A stretch of DNA of 64,000 bases, taken from assembly GCA_963738025.1 (NCBI GenBank), contig CAVTWA010000001.1:310001-374000 (forward strand), in the 5' to 3' direction. The position numbers were made by a program, and so were the translations under genes. The notes under the pieces are model-generated. The model did not search any database and was not told the DNA's origin. It worked only from the letters and a program-made list of their open reading frames with translations. This document shows positions 9,101 to 19,439 of this stretch, in pieces (position 1 is the first letter of the stretch; every line of letters begins with the position of its first letter). Origin of the DNA: 20CM-2-55-15 sp963738025. Lineage in GTDB: Bacteria; Acidobacteriota; Terriglobia; 20CM-2-55-15.

Positions 9101-9949
9101 TTTCTGATGAGCACGCTGCCGGTCGCCGACCTGTCGGCCGCGGTCTCGAATACCACCGCCATATTGCCGCACTTCACCGATGGCGGTGGCTGGAAAACTC
9201 AGGTCATTCTTGTGAATCCAACGGATTTCGCGATGGCGGGAACCATCCGGTTTCTCACATCCGCCGGACAGACCATCAGTACTTTTCCTTTTACAATCCC
9301 GAGTGGCAGTTCGTTCAAGCAGGTCACAGCGGGAACGGCGGGAACGGTGCAGTCTGGCTCAATCCAGATCATTCCGGCCTCCGGAAGCATGACGCCCACT
9401 TCTCTTGCAATTTTCTCCAATCGGCCTAACGGAGTTACGGTAGCGGAGGCTGCAGTCTTGCCTGCAACGGGTACTGCATTACGCACGTATGTCGAGGCTT
9501 CTGGCACCTCGGGAGCAGTGGGAAGCATTAACAGCGGTGTTGCATTGGCGAATGCCGGTGCAACCTCCGCAACCGTGAGCTTTGATCTCACGGATCTCAA
9601 CGGAAACCCGCTCGCAAGTACGTCGATCGTGCTACCTGGCAGCGGGCAGATGGCAAAATTCCTGGACGAAGTCTTTCCAGGTATCAGCTTGCCGGTCAAG
9701 GGAGTCTTGCGCGTGAGCGCCGCCGGTTCAACGGTTGCCGTTGCCGCATTACGCGGCCGGTACAACGAACGAGGTGACTTTCTGATGAGTACTACACCGC
9801 CAACGAACGAGATGGTTCCGGCGTCAGCGGCCCCTTTGATACTTCCCCAGATTGCGAATGGCGGCGGTTTCACAACACAATTCATTCTGTTCAGTGGAGC
9901 TTCAAACCAAACAGCCAGCGGCGACCTTCTTTTGACTTATGAGAACTAA
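6197..9949 (+). CDS. secreted matrixin-type zinc metalloprotease with carboxypeptidase-regulatory and IPT/TIG domains
   Basis: 1250 residues. A TTG start is chosen because only it supplies the signal peptide (LKKIYFIFLLIVTCLIGRASA). The catalytic domain (about residues 25-205) carries HEVGHFLGLDH at about 158-168, the three-histidine zinc site of metzincins, followed by the Met-turn 'SVMTPN'. A carboxypeptidase-regulatory beta-sandwich (about 215-300) and two IPT/TIG-like repeats (about 430-600, 'PTSGTADGGTAVSITGQNF') follow. The second half has two related repeats beginning 'SGLAIFGYKPGNVLVSEAG' and 'TSLAIFSNRPNGVTVAEAA', each ending in 'KFLDE/D...ALRG..NER.(E/D)FLMST'. It probably acts outside the cell on proteins. 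The last 11 nt overlap the sedolisin gene. Confidence 0.85.
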   Translation: MKKIYFIFLLIVTCLIGRASAYTLVVTSNGFIPSWPSMPVPFWINQSGSPQIANGSEFEAVKSAFQSWQNVSIANVSFAYKGTTAVPTVGQDGLNVVTFIDDSVPLGSETIASTFSFFSIDGTGNLAIQEADIALSPTVSFSTGGDPDKYDIQSILTHEVGHFLGLDHSALLSSVMTPNIAIGQLDGRTLSYDDMAGLASLYPQKSTSSALGSITGSITLSGAPMFGAHVVALDINGTVTASTISNPDGTYEIDSLPPGSYRLYAEPLDGPITEQNIGGTATSYYTGLNTNFGTTYSGNVADLTRATSIQVVAGRLATTGNIRVLSASAVNLTASSTYAVHIGLGDQASLTLGGTGIAPGVTFLTSNPGTNTGTPAFGGAIGSTAPSSAQLAVSATIAASIGPKSIAVAANGSTSVLSGEIVVVNPQPSNILVAPTSGTADGGTAVSITGQNFRSGAQVYFGGLTASNVQVVSPTTIQAMAPPNSAGPANIVVINADGTWGVAASAFTYAALPPQIASVAPLSGPPATMVNISGSEFSNRLADMDVRFNGTPANVVSTSGTSVSVLVPWAATSGPVTVSVAGQTAAGPTFKVTPPAASTNLAQATATFIDASAGGTVLSFSNNDDGAALTVLPFGFTLFDKSYAPGSTIAISTNGWMSLDAFTAPDFAGIPLPGTSMPSALIAPFFADLKLPANASVNVLTTGTAPNRQFVVEWLNASILDAQGNDLSAAVTFEAVLYEATNDIQFIYQSTAGPGSDGSSATIGIQNSARTQAVQTGFNQSIVSAGTVIAYHFINGSYGPPGVTPIAIDTHYSISNLGGLSVISDGQSAAISSGFAVVQPSAGNTTPSGLAIFGYKPGNVLVSEAGVPASPLLQNARIYAELAGPVNTGVAIANPNSQATSVTFHFTNSSGVDSGSGTITIPANGHIAKFLDDSAFGAVTNFQGALTINSSLPIAVVALRGFTNERNEFLMSTLPVADLSAAVSNTTAILPHFTDGGGWKTQVILVNPTDFAMAGTIRFLTSAGQTISTFPFTIPSGSSFKQVTAGTAGTVQSGSIQIIPASGSMTPTSLAIFSNRPNGVTVAEAAVLPATGTALRTYVEASGTSGAVGSINSGVALANAGATSATVSFDLTDLNGNPLASTSIVLPGSGQMAKFLDEVFPGISLPVKGVLRVSAAGSTVAVAALRGRYNERGDFLMSTTPPTNEMVPASAAPLILPQIANGGGFTTQFILFSGASNQTASGDLLLTYEN

Positions 9950-11771
9950 ATCTTTTTTGGTTTTGATACTCATGGCCGGTGCCTTCCGCCAGACGCCGGC
10001 GTCTGTCCCAGTCCGAGGGCATATTCATCGAATGGTGCAGGCACGGTTCGACCGCGGGCAGGTGGGTGATCTGTTCCAGTTGAATTATGTGACGATGATG
10101 TTCAAGCAGACTCCTGAGCAGCAGGCCGCGTTGGATTCATTGCTCGCCGAGCAACAAGATCCTGCATCTCCGAATTATCACCGCTGGCTTACCCCCGGGG
10201 AATTCGGCGATCGTTTTGGTTTGAGTACCGCCGAATTAAATAAAGTCGAATCATGGCTTCAAGATCGCGGGTTCACGATACACGAACCACCGCAAAGCAG
10301 GAATTGGCTGGCCTTTACCGGCACAGCACGGCAAATGCGAGAGGCGTTCAACGTCCGCATTCATGAAATTGTGGTGAACGGCGAAACTCACTACGCAGCG
10401 GCAAACGAACCGGTGGTTCCCGCAGAGTTCGCAAACCGCGTACTGGGGTTCCGCTCCCTCCATAACTTTCGCGCTAAATCGCGCATGTTGAAACCGAAGT
10501 TCACCGATGCCGCGAGTGGTATGCATGCGATCGCGCCCGATGATTTTGCGACGATCTATAACGTCCATGCGGCATATAACAACGGCATCACGGGTGCCGG
10601 TCAGAAAATCGCTGTAGTCGGTCAGACCGACATCCAATTGCAAGATATCGTCTCCTTTCGAGTCGCGGGTGGATTGTCGGCCACGGATCCTCAGATCATT
10701 CAGGTGCCAGGATCTCCAGATCCGGGATTGCTCAGCGGCGATGTGGATGAAGCGTCACTGGATATCGAGTGGTCGGGCGCCGTCGCAAAGGACGCGACGA
10801 TCATTTACGTCAATTCCGACGATGCGATCAATAAGTCGCTTCCATATGCAATTTCCCAGAATCTGGCGCCGGTCATCAGCGTCAGCTACGGCGATTGTGA
10901 AGCCAATTGGACCGTTGCCGATAGAAACTCTATGGTCGCGGTAGCGCAGCAGGCCAGTGCGCAGGGAATCACGATTTCCACTGCCTCCGGCGACGGTGGC
11001 GCTGCGGACTGTGACAGTGATTTTGCTGGAAGGTTTACCGCCAGACTTGGACTGAGCGTCGATCTGCCGTCCGCGCTTCCTTATGTGACTGCAGTTGGCG
11101 GAACCGAATTCAACGAGCCGGGAAGCGTATGGACTCCGGACCATAATGCCGGTACGATTTTTGGCAAAGGAAACAGGACGTATTGGGGGCCGGGTAACAA
11201 CGGCACCAACGGTTCAGCTCTGTCGTATATACCCGAAGTAAGTTGGAACGACACTCTTTTCGACGGGGCACTGTCGTCGACTGGCGGAGGCCGGAGCACC
11301 CTGTTTCCAAAACCATCCTGGCAGGTTGCGCCTGGGGTGCCGAATGATGGCAGCAGGGATCTTCCCGATGTGTCTTTCAGCGCCTCGGTTGACATTGATC
11401 CCTACTTGCTCTGCAGCCAGGGAAGTTGTGTCAAAGGCTTCCGCGGGTCCGACAGCAGCCTGAACTTTGTCGGCGGCACTTCAGTCGGCGCGCCATCGTT
11501 TGCAGGCGTCGTCGCCCTGATCAACCAGTTGACGAACTCCAGGCAAGGCAACGTCAATGCTGCCCTGTATCGGGCTTTTAGCAACGATCCTGCCGTTTTC
11601 CACGATGTTGTCCAAAGTGGTAATCAGGTTCCCTGCCGCACATCCACTCAGGATTGCCCCGCGTCCGGGTTTTTGGGATACGCAGCTGGTGCCGGATACG
11701 ACCTGACCAGCGGCCTCGGGTCGGTTGACGTCTTCAAACTGCTTCAAGTTTGGACGCAAACCCAACCATAA
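9939..11771 (+). CDS. sedolisin (S53, kumamolisin-like) serine-carboxyl protease precursor
   Basis: 610 residues. After a signal-like start comes the activation (pro-kumamolisin) domain, about residues 35-175, with 'SPNYHRWLTPGEFGDRFG'. The catalytic domain has the Glu/Asp pair in GDVDEASLDIEW (E270, D274), the oxyanion Asp in STASGDGGAADC (about 351) and the nucleophile in GGTSVGAPSF (Ser about 513). All four catalytic positions of the family are present. C-terminal 'DLTSGLGSVD' contributes the usual calcium site. Family members are secreted and active at acid pH after self-cleavage of the propeptide. The ATG lies inside the end of the matrixin gene, so the two extracellular proteases are translationally coupled. 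Confidence 0.92.
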   Translation: MRTKSFLVLILMAGAFRQTPASVPVRGHIHRMVQARFDRGQVGDLFQLNYVTMMFKQTPEQQAALDSLLAEQQDPASPNYHRWLTPGEFGDRFGLSTAELNKVESWLQDRGFTIHEPPQSRNWLAFTGTARQMREAFNVRIHEIVVNGETHYAAANEPVVPAEFANRVLGFRSLHNFRAKSRMLKPKFTDAASGMHAIAPDDFATIYNVHAAYNNGITGAGQKIAVVGQTDIQLQDIVSFRVAGGLSATDPQIIQVPGSPDPGLLSGDVDEASLDIEWSGAVAKDATIIYVNSDDAINKSLPYAISQNLAPVISVSYGDCEANWTVADRNSMVAVAQQASAQGITISTASGDGGAADCDSDFAGRFTARLGLSVDLPSALPYVTAVGGTEFNEPGSVWTPDHNAGTIFGKGNRTYWGPGNNGTNGSALSYIPEVSWNDTLFDGALSSTGGGRSTLFPKPSWQVAPGVPNDGSRDLPDVSFSASVDIDPYLLCSQGSCVKGFRGSDSSLNFVGGTSVGAPSFAGVVALINQLTNSRQGNVNAALYRAFSNDPAVFHDVVQSGNQVPCRTSTQDCPASGFLGYAAGAGYDLTSGLGSVDVFKLLQVWTQTQP

Positions 11772-11912
11772 GAATAGCTTCACAACCGATCCCTGCCACA
11801 CTTCAATCGATTCCATTGTGCGGCGTAGTTCCGAGTTGCAAAGAAATGTAAAACCACCTCGCGCCTGCAAACTTTTCAGCGCTGAAGCTGTCTATAAATT
11901 CCGGTGATCGTA

Positions 11913-12920
11913 ATGGATCGTTATATTTATAAAGTTTTTGTGGCTGGGCTGCTGTACTCGACGCTGGCCGGATGCTCCGGCCCTGCGCCCGTATCGCCGT
12001 CGCCAACGAAGACGGCCGAGCCGGATGACGCGCAGCCGGTCAGGCAAGAACAAAGACCTAAGGCTGCCGCCCCCGCTGAAGAGCGGTCGAACATCGCAGT
12101 GTCGCCGCGACCAAAACCTGTCAGTAATAAGGAACTCTCCAGACAACCGGCTCCGGCTCCGCAAGTGAATATTGCGAATCACGTACCGGCGGTGAAACCG
12201 CCTGCTCCTCCGGCGCTAACGGCGGCGTCCAACTCGCCTGCTCCGGGAACACTGACATTACCCGCTCCCGTGGCGCCGGTCATCGACGTCCCGGCACCTC
12301 CGGCTCAGGAAGAGGTCAAACCCGCGCCCGAACCGCCTCGTCACGTGCGTGTTCCTTCGGGCACGCTCGTTTCAGTACGGATGATCGATTCGGTGGACTC
12401 GTCGACCGCTCATGCCGGCGAAACCTTTAAGGCCTCGCTTGATCAGCCGATCGTGCTCGACGACGAGACAATATTTTCCCGAGGTTCCGAAGTTTACGTG
12501 AAACTGGCAAGGGTTGAGACCGCCGGCCGCGTTCGAGGCCAAAGCGAATTAGAACTTCAGCTAGACCGGATCTTTCTGGCTAAACAGAGCTATTTGCTGG
12601 ACACCAGTACGTACACAACGACTGGCGAGGCGCAAGGCACCAAAACCGCTCGAAGCGCTGGTTTGGGCGCAGTTCTCGGAGCCGCTATTGGCGCGATCTC
12701 CGGCGGTGGCAAGGGCGCAGCTATTGGAGCAGCGACTGGCGCCGGTGCAGGAGCCGGTGTCGAAGCCGTACGAAAAGGTGAACAAGTTCGAGTCGATTCC
12801 GAAACCCGGCTGGATTTCCGGCTGGAAAGTTCGATCGACGTTACCGTTCCCCCCTCTAACAATAATATCCAACCACGAAATAATCCTTCCGTTCCCCTCA
12901 GGTTCGGAACTCGCCAGTAG
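11913..12920 (+). CDS. lipoprotein with proline-rich linker and glycine-zipper segment
   Basis: 335 residues from ATG 11913; a GTG three codons earlier is possible. The lipobox STLAGC lies near residue 20, so the protein is probably lipid-anchored. Residues about 25-145 are a Pro/Ala-rich low-complexity spacer. A compact beta domain follows ('VPSGTLVSVRMIDSVDSSTA'), then a glycine zipper near 250-285 (GAVLGAAIGAISGGGKGAA) that could insert into or pack against a membrane, and a short C-terminal strand region. The arrangement resembles SlyB/glycine-zipper outer-membrane lipoproteins but with an added domain. It stands alone; the 132 bp before it hold no clear promoter. Confidence 0.72.
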   Translation: MDRYIYKVFVAGLLYSTLAGCSGPAPVSPSPTKTAEPDDAQPVRQEQRPKAAAPAEERSNIAVSPRPKPVSNKELSRQPAPAPQVNIANHVPAVKPPAPPALTAASNSPAPGTLTLPAPVAPVIDVPAPPAQEEVKPAPEPPRHVRVPSGTLVSVRMIDSVDSSTAHAGETFKASLDQPIVLDDETIFSRGSEVYVKLARVETAGRVRGQSELELQLDRIFLAKQSYLLDTSTYTTTGEAQGTKTARSAGLGAVLGAAIGAISGGGKGAAIGAATGAGAGAGVEAVRKGEQVRVDSETRLDFRLESSIDVTVPPSNNNIQPRNNPSVPLRFGTRQ

Positions 12921-12988
12921 TAATTCCTCCCAAGCCGGGCGCGTCCTCCCCAAGCGCGTCCGGCATTTTTCTTTCTGGACGATCAAGG

Positions 12989-13519
12989 CGGGAAGAGATT
13001 AGCCACAAACAGGCTTAGCGCGGCTACGCCGCAACCGAAACGTAAAGCTCGCAGTAGTTGACACGCAAATGTTATGAGGGAGCGAACTCCCCGCCTAAGT
13101 TAGGCGGGGATGCCCTCGCTGCGCGAAGGATCCCCGCCTGACTCAGGCTGGGACTTCCCCCATTTCGACATCCTGCCGAAAAATCAACTTGGACGAACTA
13201 GATTCGCTTGTCGCCAAAACTGGACTACAACCAACCCTCGTGAATCGTATCGCCGATGCCGTTTTAGACGCCATATTGAGCGCCCTTATATCGCCTGGTG
13301 CAATCCTTTTCGACTCATCGCTCAACGAGCGATTTACGAATCCGGCGCAACAACAGCGACCGGATTCGGCGGTCCCAACACACCGCCAAAGGTCATAAAC
13401 CGGAGCTACAAACCCAGCGAAACGTGGGTAAGGGATTTTGTCGTCTCCGTCCGAAAATCGTGGTAAAAAAATTAAAACTTACTGCCTTTGGTACCTTTTT
13501 GTGGCTATCTCTTCCCGCG
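12989..13519. repeat. about 530-bp non-coding block bounded by inverted repeats
   Basis: The 602-bp gap between the lipoprotein and tolC stops contains no supportable gene. GCGGGAAGAGATTAGCCACA (from about 12990) and TGTGGCTATCTCTTCCCGC (to about 13519) are inverted copies about 500 bp apart that differ by one base. Inside are a perfect 23-nt palindrome at 13088-13110 (tccccgcctaa-g-ttaggcgggga), a degenerate copy at 13131-13153, and AT/GC-mixed sequence with only short, unconvincing ORFs. It may be a MITE-like or decayed element; no target-site duplication was recognised. Confidence 0.55.
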
Positions 13520-13523
13520 ATTG

Positions 13524-15236
13524 TCAGCGAGCCGCCGCCCCGGAGTTCAGGGTCTTCTCGATCTCAACGTTGTTCTTTTTAAGGGTCATACCGGTTGAGT
13601 GGTCGAGATCCACCAGCGATTTTGTATAGTTCACCAGTGCCTGTAATTCGTCGGTCTGGGCCTGGGCGACATTGCGCTGCTCTTCGAGGACGAACCGGAT
13701 CGTGGAAGCTCCCAACTCGAACTTTTTCTGCTCTGCTGCAAGCTGTTGTTCGGCAAGCTCTCGAGCCGTGGTGGCGGCTTCGATTTTCGCTTTGTTCATA
13801 TCGACCTGGGTCAGCGCGTTGCGAACTTCCAGTGCAATCTGCTGAGCCTGGGCGGTCAATTTCTGTTCCGACGTCCGCTGATCCGTCAATGATCTGGCGT
13901 AATCGCCTTGAGCGGCGCGATTCCGCAGCGGGATCTGCACGGAGACACCAACCGAGTAGCTGGTGTAATTGCAGTGCAGCGGGAAGGCGCAGCCAAAAAT
14001 TTCGTCGAAAGAGGTTCCGACTCCCCCGATGAGATCCGGATTAACCACAGTGGTCCCGCCGAAGAATGGATTGGCCGCTGCCTTCGCGCCGGAAACGCCG
14101 GTCTGCGTGTACGCTGCCACGAAATCAACCGTCGGCAGCAGCTGGTTCTTCATATACGCCGTGTCCAGCTTCTTGCTCTCGAGATCGAGCTGGATCTGCT
14201 TCATCTCGGGCCGGTTTTCCAGAGCAATTTTGATCTCTTGTTCGATCGGCAGGACGTCCGAATCCTGAGGCAGGTGGACTCCCTCGGCGGGAGCGAGCTT
14301 GGCCAGGATCATGCCCGGATCTCCCTGGTTCGTGATGAGCTTCTTGACCTGATCCTGTGTCTGCACTTCGGTGTACGTCGAGCTCACAAACGCCAACTTG
14401 CGATTCGCGACTTCCGACTTGGACTGGATTACATCGATAGGCGCCAACGTGCCGATACGAACCTGGATTTCGTTGTCCGACAGCGTCTTCTGTGCGAGAG
14501 CGACCGAGCGCTGCTTGACTTTGATGTCTTCGGCGGCGAACACCAGATCCCAATAGGATCGCTGTGCCTGAGCCACGAGGTCGATCAGCTTCTGTTCGAA
14601 CTGACTCGAGGAAATCTTTTGATTCACTTGAGCCACGCGAACGGAATGCAGGTTGACGTCGCGGCCGAAATTCTGCGCCAGATGCTGTGTGAACGCATAA
14701 CGCAGAGTGCCCGTCCATGACGGGTTCAAAGTGCTGAAGTTGCTGTTCGATGAACTCCGGCTCATCGTGGCATCGACACCGACAATACTGCCGGTCGTAA
14801 GGTTTTGAGCGAAGCCGATGTTATAAGTGCCGCCCAGGGTGCTCGGATTCGCAGCGCCTGCCAGAACAGTAGTTGCCGGTGTGGTGCTTCGGTTCACGCT
14901 GGCTTGCACGTGTATGGACGGCTCGAAAGGACGGTACATCGTCGCGATCAGATATTGCGAAGATAACGGCGACAACCGGTCGACATTGATGTCGAGGTTA
15001 TTTTGAAGCATCAGATTGATCAGATCGCCCATCGTGAGCGGCAATTGCCCATTCCTTGTGAGATCGGCAAGTCCTTGAGCGGTTAAGACAGAACCCGGTT
15101 GGATGACGTTCGATGGACGATATCGCGCCAGAAAATCCTTTACGAAGTTCGTGTTGATTTCGGCTCGAGCTGGTGCAGCCATGCACACAGACGCGAGCAC
15201 ACCTAACGCAATGACAAAGATTCTCGATGCTTTCAT
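13524..15236 (-). CDS. TolC-family outer-membrane efflux protein
   Basis: 570 residues with a signal peptide (MKASRIFVIALGVLASVCMA). The sequence has the two long helical-hairpin repeats of TolC-like channels, for example 'LIDLVAQAQRSYWDLVFAAEDIKVK' near 220 (shown in part) and 'QKLTAQAQQIALEVRNALTQ' near 475. The barrel strand region lies between them. The C-terminus has 'LEEQRNVAQAQTDELQALVNY'-type helices. It trimerises in the outer membrane as the exit duct. It is the last gene of the efflux operon, 66 nt after the permease stop, and would pair with the MacA-like adaptor and MacB-like pump encoded upstream. Confidence 0.9.
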   Translation of the reverse strand: MKASRIFVIALGVLASVCMAAPARAEINTNFVKDFLARYRPSNVIQPGSVLTAQGLADLTRNGQLPLTMGDLINLMLQNNLDINVDRLSPLSSQYLIATMYRPFEPSIHVQASVNRSTTPATTVLAGAANPSTLGGTYNIGFAQNLTTGSIVGVDATMSRSSSNSNFSTLNPSWTGTLRYAFTQHLAQNFGRDVNLHSVRVAQVNQKISSSQFEQKLIDLVAQAQRSYWDLVFAAEDIKVKQRSVALAQKTLSDNEIQVRIGTLAPIDVIQSKSEVANRKLAFVSSTYTEVQTQDQVKKLITNQGDPGMILAKLAPAEGVHLPQDSDVLPIEQEIKIALENRPEMKQIQLDLESKKLDTAYMKNQLLPTVDFVAAYTQTGVSGAKAAANPFFGGTTVVNPDLIGGVGTSFDEIFGCAFPLHCNYTSYSVGVSVQIPLRNRAAQGDYARSLTDQRTSEQKLTAQAQQIALEVRNALTQVDMNKAKIEAATTARELAEQQLAAEQKKFELGASTIRFVLEEQRNVAQAQTDELQALVNYTKSLVDLDHSTGMTLKKNNVEIEKTLNSGAAAR

Positions 15237-15302
15237 GTTGGAACTCCTGAAAATAGCGGGTGACTCCGGCAGAAGCCGCAGGCATGAAACCCGCAGCTAC
15301 GC

Positions 15303-16503
15303 CTATTCATATCGCAAAGCTTCGATGGGGTCCAGCGCCGCCGCCTTATGTGCCGGATAATAGCCGAAAAAGATCCCGATCGCCGTTGCAAAAGCAAATG
15401 AAATCAAAACTGAAATAGCGGATACCAGGGTCGGCCAACCCAGGAAATGCGCGACTAAAGCTGCAAGCGAACCCCCGATCAAGACGCCGATTAAACCGCC
15501 GACCAGACTCAAAACCAATGACTCCGTCAGAAATTGAAGCCGGATGTAGTTGGGCCGGGCGCCGACCGCCATCCGGATCCCGATTTCCCTTGTCCGCTCG
15601 GTGACGGAGACCAGCATGATGTTCATAATTCCGATGCCTCCAACGATTAACGAAATCGCAGCAATACTGCCCAGGAGGATCGTCATCAACGTGGTGATCT
15701 GCGCCGACGTTTGCGCCACGTCCGTCATGTTACGAACCATGAAATCGTCGGTCTGGCCGGGTTGGATCTTATGCCGCTGCCGCAATAGTTCAGCAACTTG
15801 TTTTTCGGTCACAGCGGAAGCTTCGGGACTGATCGAGGAGATCATGGCCTGACCAATCGACGGAATCTGCTGGCCGAGAAGCTTCCTTTGGACCGTGGTG
15901 TAGGGAACAATCGCCGTATCGTCCTGATCCTGCCCGACCATGGATTGTCCCTTTGCCGTCAGAACGCCGATCACTCGAAATGGCAGATTTCGTACGCGAA
16001 TCATCTGGCCGATCGGATCCAGACCGGAAAAAAGCTTATCGGCCACCGACTTGCCAAGAACAATGACACGTTCTGCCGAACGGACGTCGCTATCCGAAAA
16101 AAATTCGCCCTTTTCGACCTTCCAGTTTCGGATGTCCGGAAATTTTTCGTTCGATCCCTGGATCTGAACGAACCAGTTCTGGTTGCCAAAAACCAGCTGA
16201 CCCGACGCCCGCACCACCGGTGATGCGGCTGCAATGGTCGGAACTTCCTTGATCATCGCCTGAACATCTTCTTCCGTTAACGTGTTCGCTGCTCCCGCGC
16301 CCAGGCTGGCTCCGCCGAAACTCACGTTTCCCGGCATGATGAACATCATGTTGTTTCCCATACCGTTGATCTGGTCCTGCACCATCGATTGCGCGCCCTG
16401 ACCGATGGAGACCAGCGCAATCACGGCCCCGACACCGATGATGATGCCGAGCATGGTCAACGCCGTACGGAGTTTGTTTCTATTCAACGCACGGACGGCT
16501 ACT

Positions 16504-16526
<23 letters not shown>
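15303..16526 (-). CDS. MacB-type ABC transporter permease
   Basis: About 407 residues from ATG 16526, chosen over the frame's first ATG (16670) because GGAGG sits nine bases upstream and MNLFAILKVAVRALNRNKLR is the family-typical N-terminus. TM1 (about 18-40) is followed by a large periplasmic MacB-PCD domain (about 50-260). Three TM helices at about 285-400 include 'VGGIGIMNIMLVSVTERTRE' and the FtsX motif 'REIGIRMAVGARP'. MacB-type proteins act as mechanotransmission pumps for peptides, macrolides or siderophores. The start lies 23 nt inside the ATPase gene. The ATPase is encoded separately, unlike E. coli MacB, where both parts are fused. Confidence 0.9.
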
Positions 16527-17320
<794 letters not shown>

Positions 17321-17337
<17 letters not shown>

Positions 17338-18817
17338 GCCCCCCACCTCCGCCTCCGCCAAACGGTCCGCCGAACGCCTGGGCATTCGGCGCCGGTATAC
17401 TCGCCGCCTTGCTGGTATCGCCGATGATGACAGCATCACCGGCGTTCAACTCACCGGATACGATCTCGGTCTGGCTTCCATCGGTGATCCCCAGCATCAC
17501 TTGCCGGGCTTCGGGCTTCTGCTGCGCATCCAACACATAAACCACACCAGGCCGTTGAGCAATCCGCTTCGGAGGCACCATTTTGATCTTTTCAGACGGA
17601 TTCCATTTTTGACCCGGAGCGAGCGGAGCTGCAGCGGGCTCGGCACCTTCACGTACTTTCGAAGAGCGCGCCGGCTGTTTCTCCGGTGCCTGCGTGTAAT
17701 CCCCCGGGGTGCTTTGTTCGCGCTGGACGCCGGGCGGTGCATAGCGCAACGCCGCGTTCGAGACTTTCAACACGCGATCGCGCTGGTCGACGGTAATTGC
17801 AATGTTCGCCGTCATGCCCGGTTTCAATTTCAGGTCCGGATTGTCGATGCCGATGATGACGCTGTAGGTCACCACGTTCTGCACGGTCTGCGGGTTCAGC
17901 CGGATCTCGGAAATCTGTCCCTTGAAGAAATCATTAGGAAAGGCATCCACAGTGAACCTTACGTCGGCCTGGTCGGAAATGTTCCCGATGTCGGCCTCGT
18001 CGACATTCGCATTCACCTGCATCCGCGTCAGATCATTGGCGATGGTGAAGAGCGTCGGAGACTGCAAACTTGCAGCAATGGTCTGCCCCACATCGATATT
18101 TCGCGAAATCACCACACCATCCACCGGAGAATAGATGCTGCAATACTCGAGATTCAGCTTCGCCCGATTGAGATCCGCTTCCGCCTGCTGCAGCTGAGCT
18201 TTGGCTTGTTGCAAGCCCGCCGAAGCCGAACGACTCTGCGCTTCCGCCTGAGCGACTGCAGCCTGCGCCTGGTCGTATTTGGCAACGGAAGAATCCGCAT
18301 TCGCTTTGGCAGTATCGTAATCGTTTTTCGAGACGACGCCCTCTTTGGTCAGCTCCGCGTTCCGCTGGAAGACAACCGCCGTGTTGTCGCGGGTGACCCG
18401 CGCTGCCTCCAGATTTGCTTTTGCACTGGCAAGGTTCGCCGCCTGAGTCTTCAATTCCGCCTCGGCACTCTGAACGTGAGCGTCCGCAGAGGCCACCGCG
18501 GCCTCCGAGTTTTCCAGCTGCGCCTGAAAATTCCGCGGATCGAGCTTCGCCAGGAGCTGGTTGTGTTTAACCACCGAATTGTAGTCCGCGTATAGTTCTT
18601 CAACCTGGCCGGAGACCTGGCTGCCGACTTGAACCGTCACGACCGTCTGTACCACGCCGGTGGCATTGACCACGTTGCGGAGAGGTCCGGCTTCCGCCAC
18701 GGAAGTGAAGAATTCTCCACCCGATGCCTTTTGCCTCCTGACCGCAAAACCCAGGATGATGACGGCGGCGAGAATAAGTACGACGATTAATCCCTTTGTT
18801 CGATTTGAAAGTCTCAT
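17321..18817 (-). CDS. HlyD/MacA-type periplasmic adaptor
   Basis: 498 residues: one N-terminal membrane anchor (about 10-27), then a split biotinyl-lipoyl domain around a long coiled-coil hairpin (about 90-215, Ala/Gln/Glu-rich). The lipoyl half 'IYSPVDGVVISRNIDVGQT' is near 240. A beta-barrel domain and a C-terminal membrane-proximal domain follow, extended by a Pro/Gly-rich tail ending in GGGGGGGRGRGN. It would link the MacB-like pump to the TolC-like duct. It is the first structural gene after the TetR regulator (23-nt gap). The tail is longer than usual for the family and overlaps the ATPase start. Confidence 0.9.
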
Positions 18818-18840
18818 GGAGTACCTGTGATCTGATCCCG

Positions 18841-19437
18841 TCAGGTTGACGTGTTAGACATTCCTCTTAAGAAAATGGAAACAAATGTACGGACAACCTC
18901 TTCACTGTCGTAAGGTTGCGTCTTCTTGAAGCCAAAAATCTCCTGCCACATGACGAAACTGGCCAACATCCCGAACAGGGCCCGGGCCGCAAGCTGGGGA
19001 TTCATCTGGCGGAATGCGCCTTCATCCATGCGCTTCTGGATGTAATTAAAAAATGGCCGGCGGGCCGACATGCTGGCCACGAACATGTCCGAAAGTTGAT
19101 GGCCCTCCAGGGCACTGAATAAGAGAAGCCGCATGAAGGTCGTATCCTTTTCATGCTTCGCTAGAAACGCGCGCCCTAGAGCCATGAAGAATTTTTCATC
19201 GTCGCCTTCTGTTGCCAGGCGCTCCAGTTCCTCCATCTTGGGGTCGTGTTCCTCGGCAGCCTTGTGCTCCAGGATGGCTGTGTACAGTTCCTCTTTATTA
19301 TTGAAATGACGAAAAATAATGGCTTCGTTGACATCCGCCTGGCTCGCCAGATCGCGCGTTGTTGTACCGCGAAAGCCCTTCTTGGCGAATAATTCCATGG
19401 CCGCCAACAGGATCTCTTGCCGCCGATCGTGCTTCAT
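18841..19437 (-). CDS. TetR/AcrR-family repressor of the efflux operon
   Basis: 198 residues. The N-terminal helix-turn-helix (about 8-55) contains 'GFRGTTTRDLASQADVNEAI' and 'FRHFNNKEELYTAIL', the TetR signature. The C-terminal ligand and dimer domain is variable, as expected. It is the promoter-proximal gene of the efflux operon. Two identical-spacing dyads sit immediately before its ATG, so it very likely represses itself and the adaptor-ATPase-permease-TolC genes until an efflux substrate binds. The ligand cannot be inferred. Confidence 0.92.
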   Translation of the reverse strand: MKHDRRQEILLAAMELFAKKGFRGTTTRDLASQADVNEAIIFRHFNNKEELYTAILEHKAAEEHDPKMEELERLATEGDDEKFFMALGRAFLAKHEKDTTFMRLLLFSALEGHQLSDMFVASMSARRPFFNYIQKRMDEGAFRQMNPQLAARALFGMLASFVMWQEIFGFKKTQPYDSEEVVRTFVSIFLRGMSNTST

Positions 19438-19439
19438 AA

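Noticed and set aside
13110..13466. Short ORFs on both strands in the block between the lipoprotein and tolC
   Set aside because: No ribosome binding sites, no family resemblance, and a palindromic repeat beside them; better explained as non-coding or decayed sequence.
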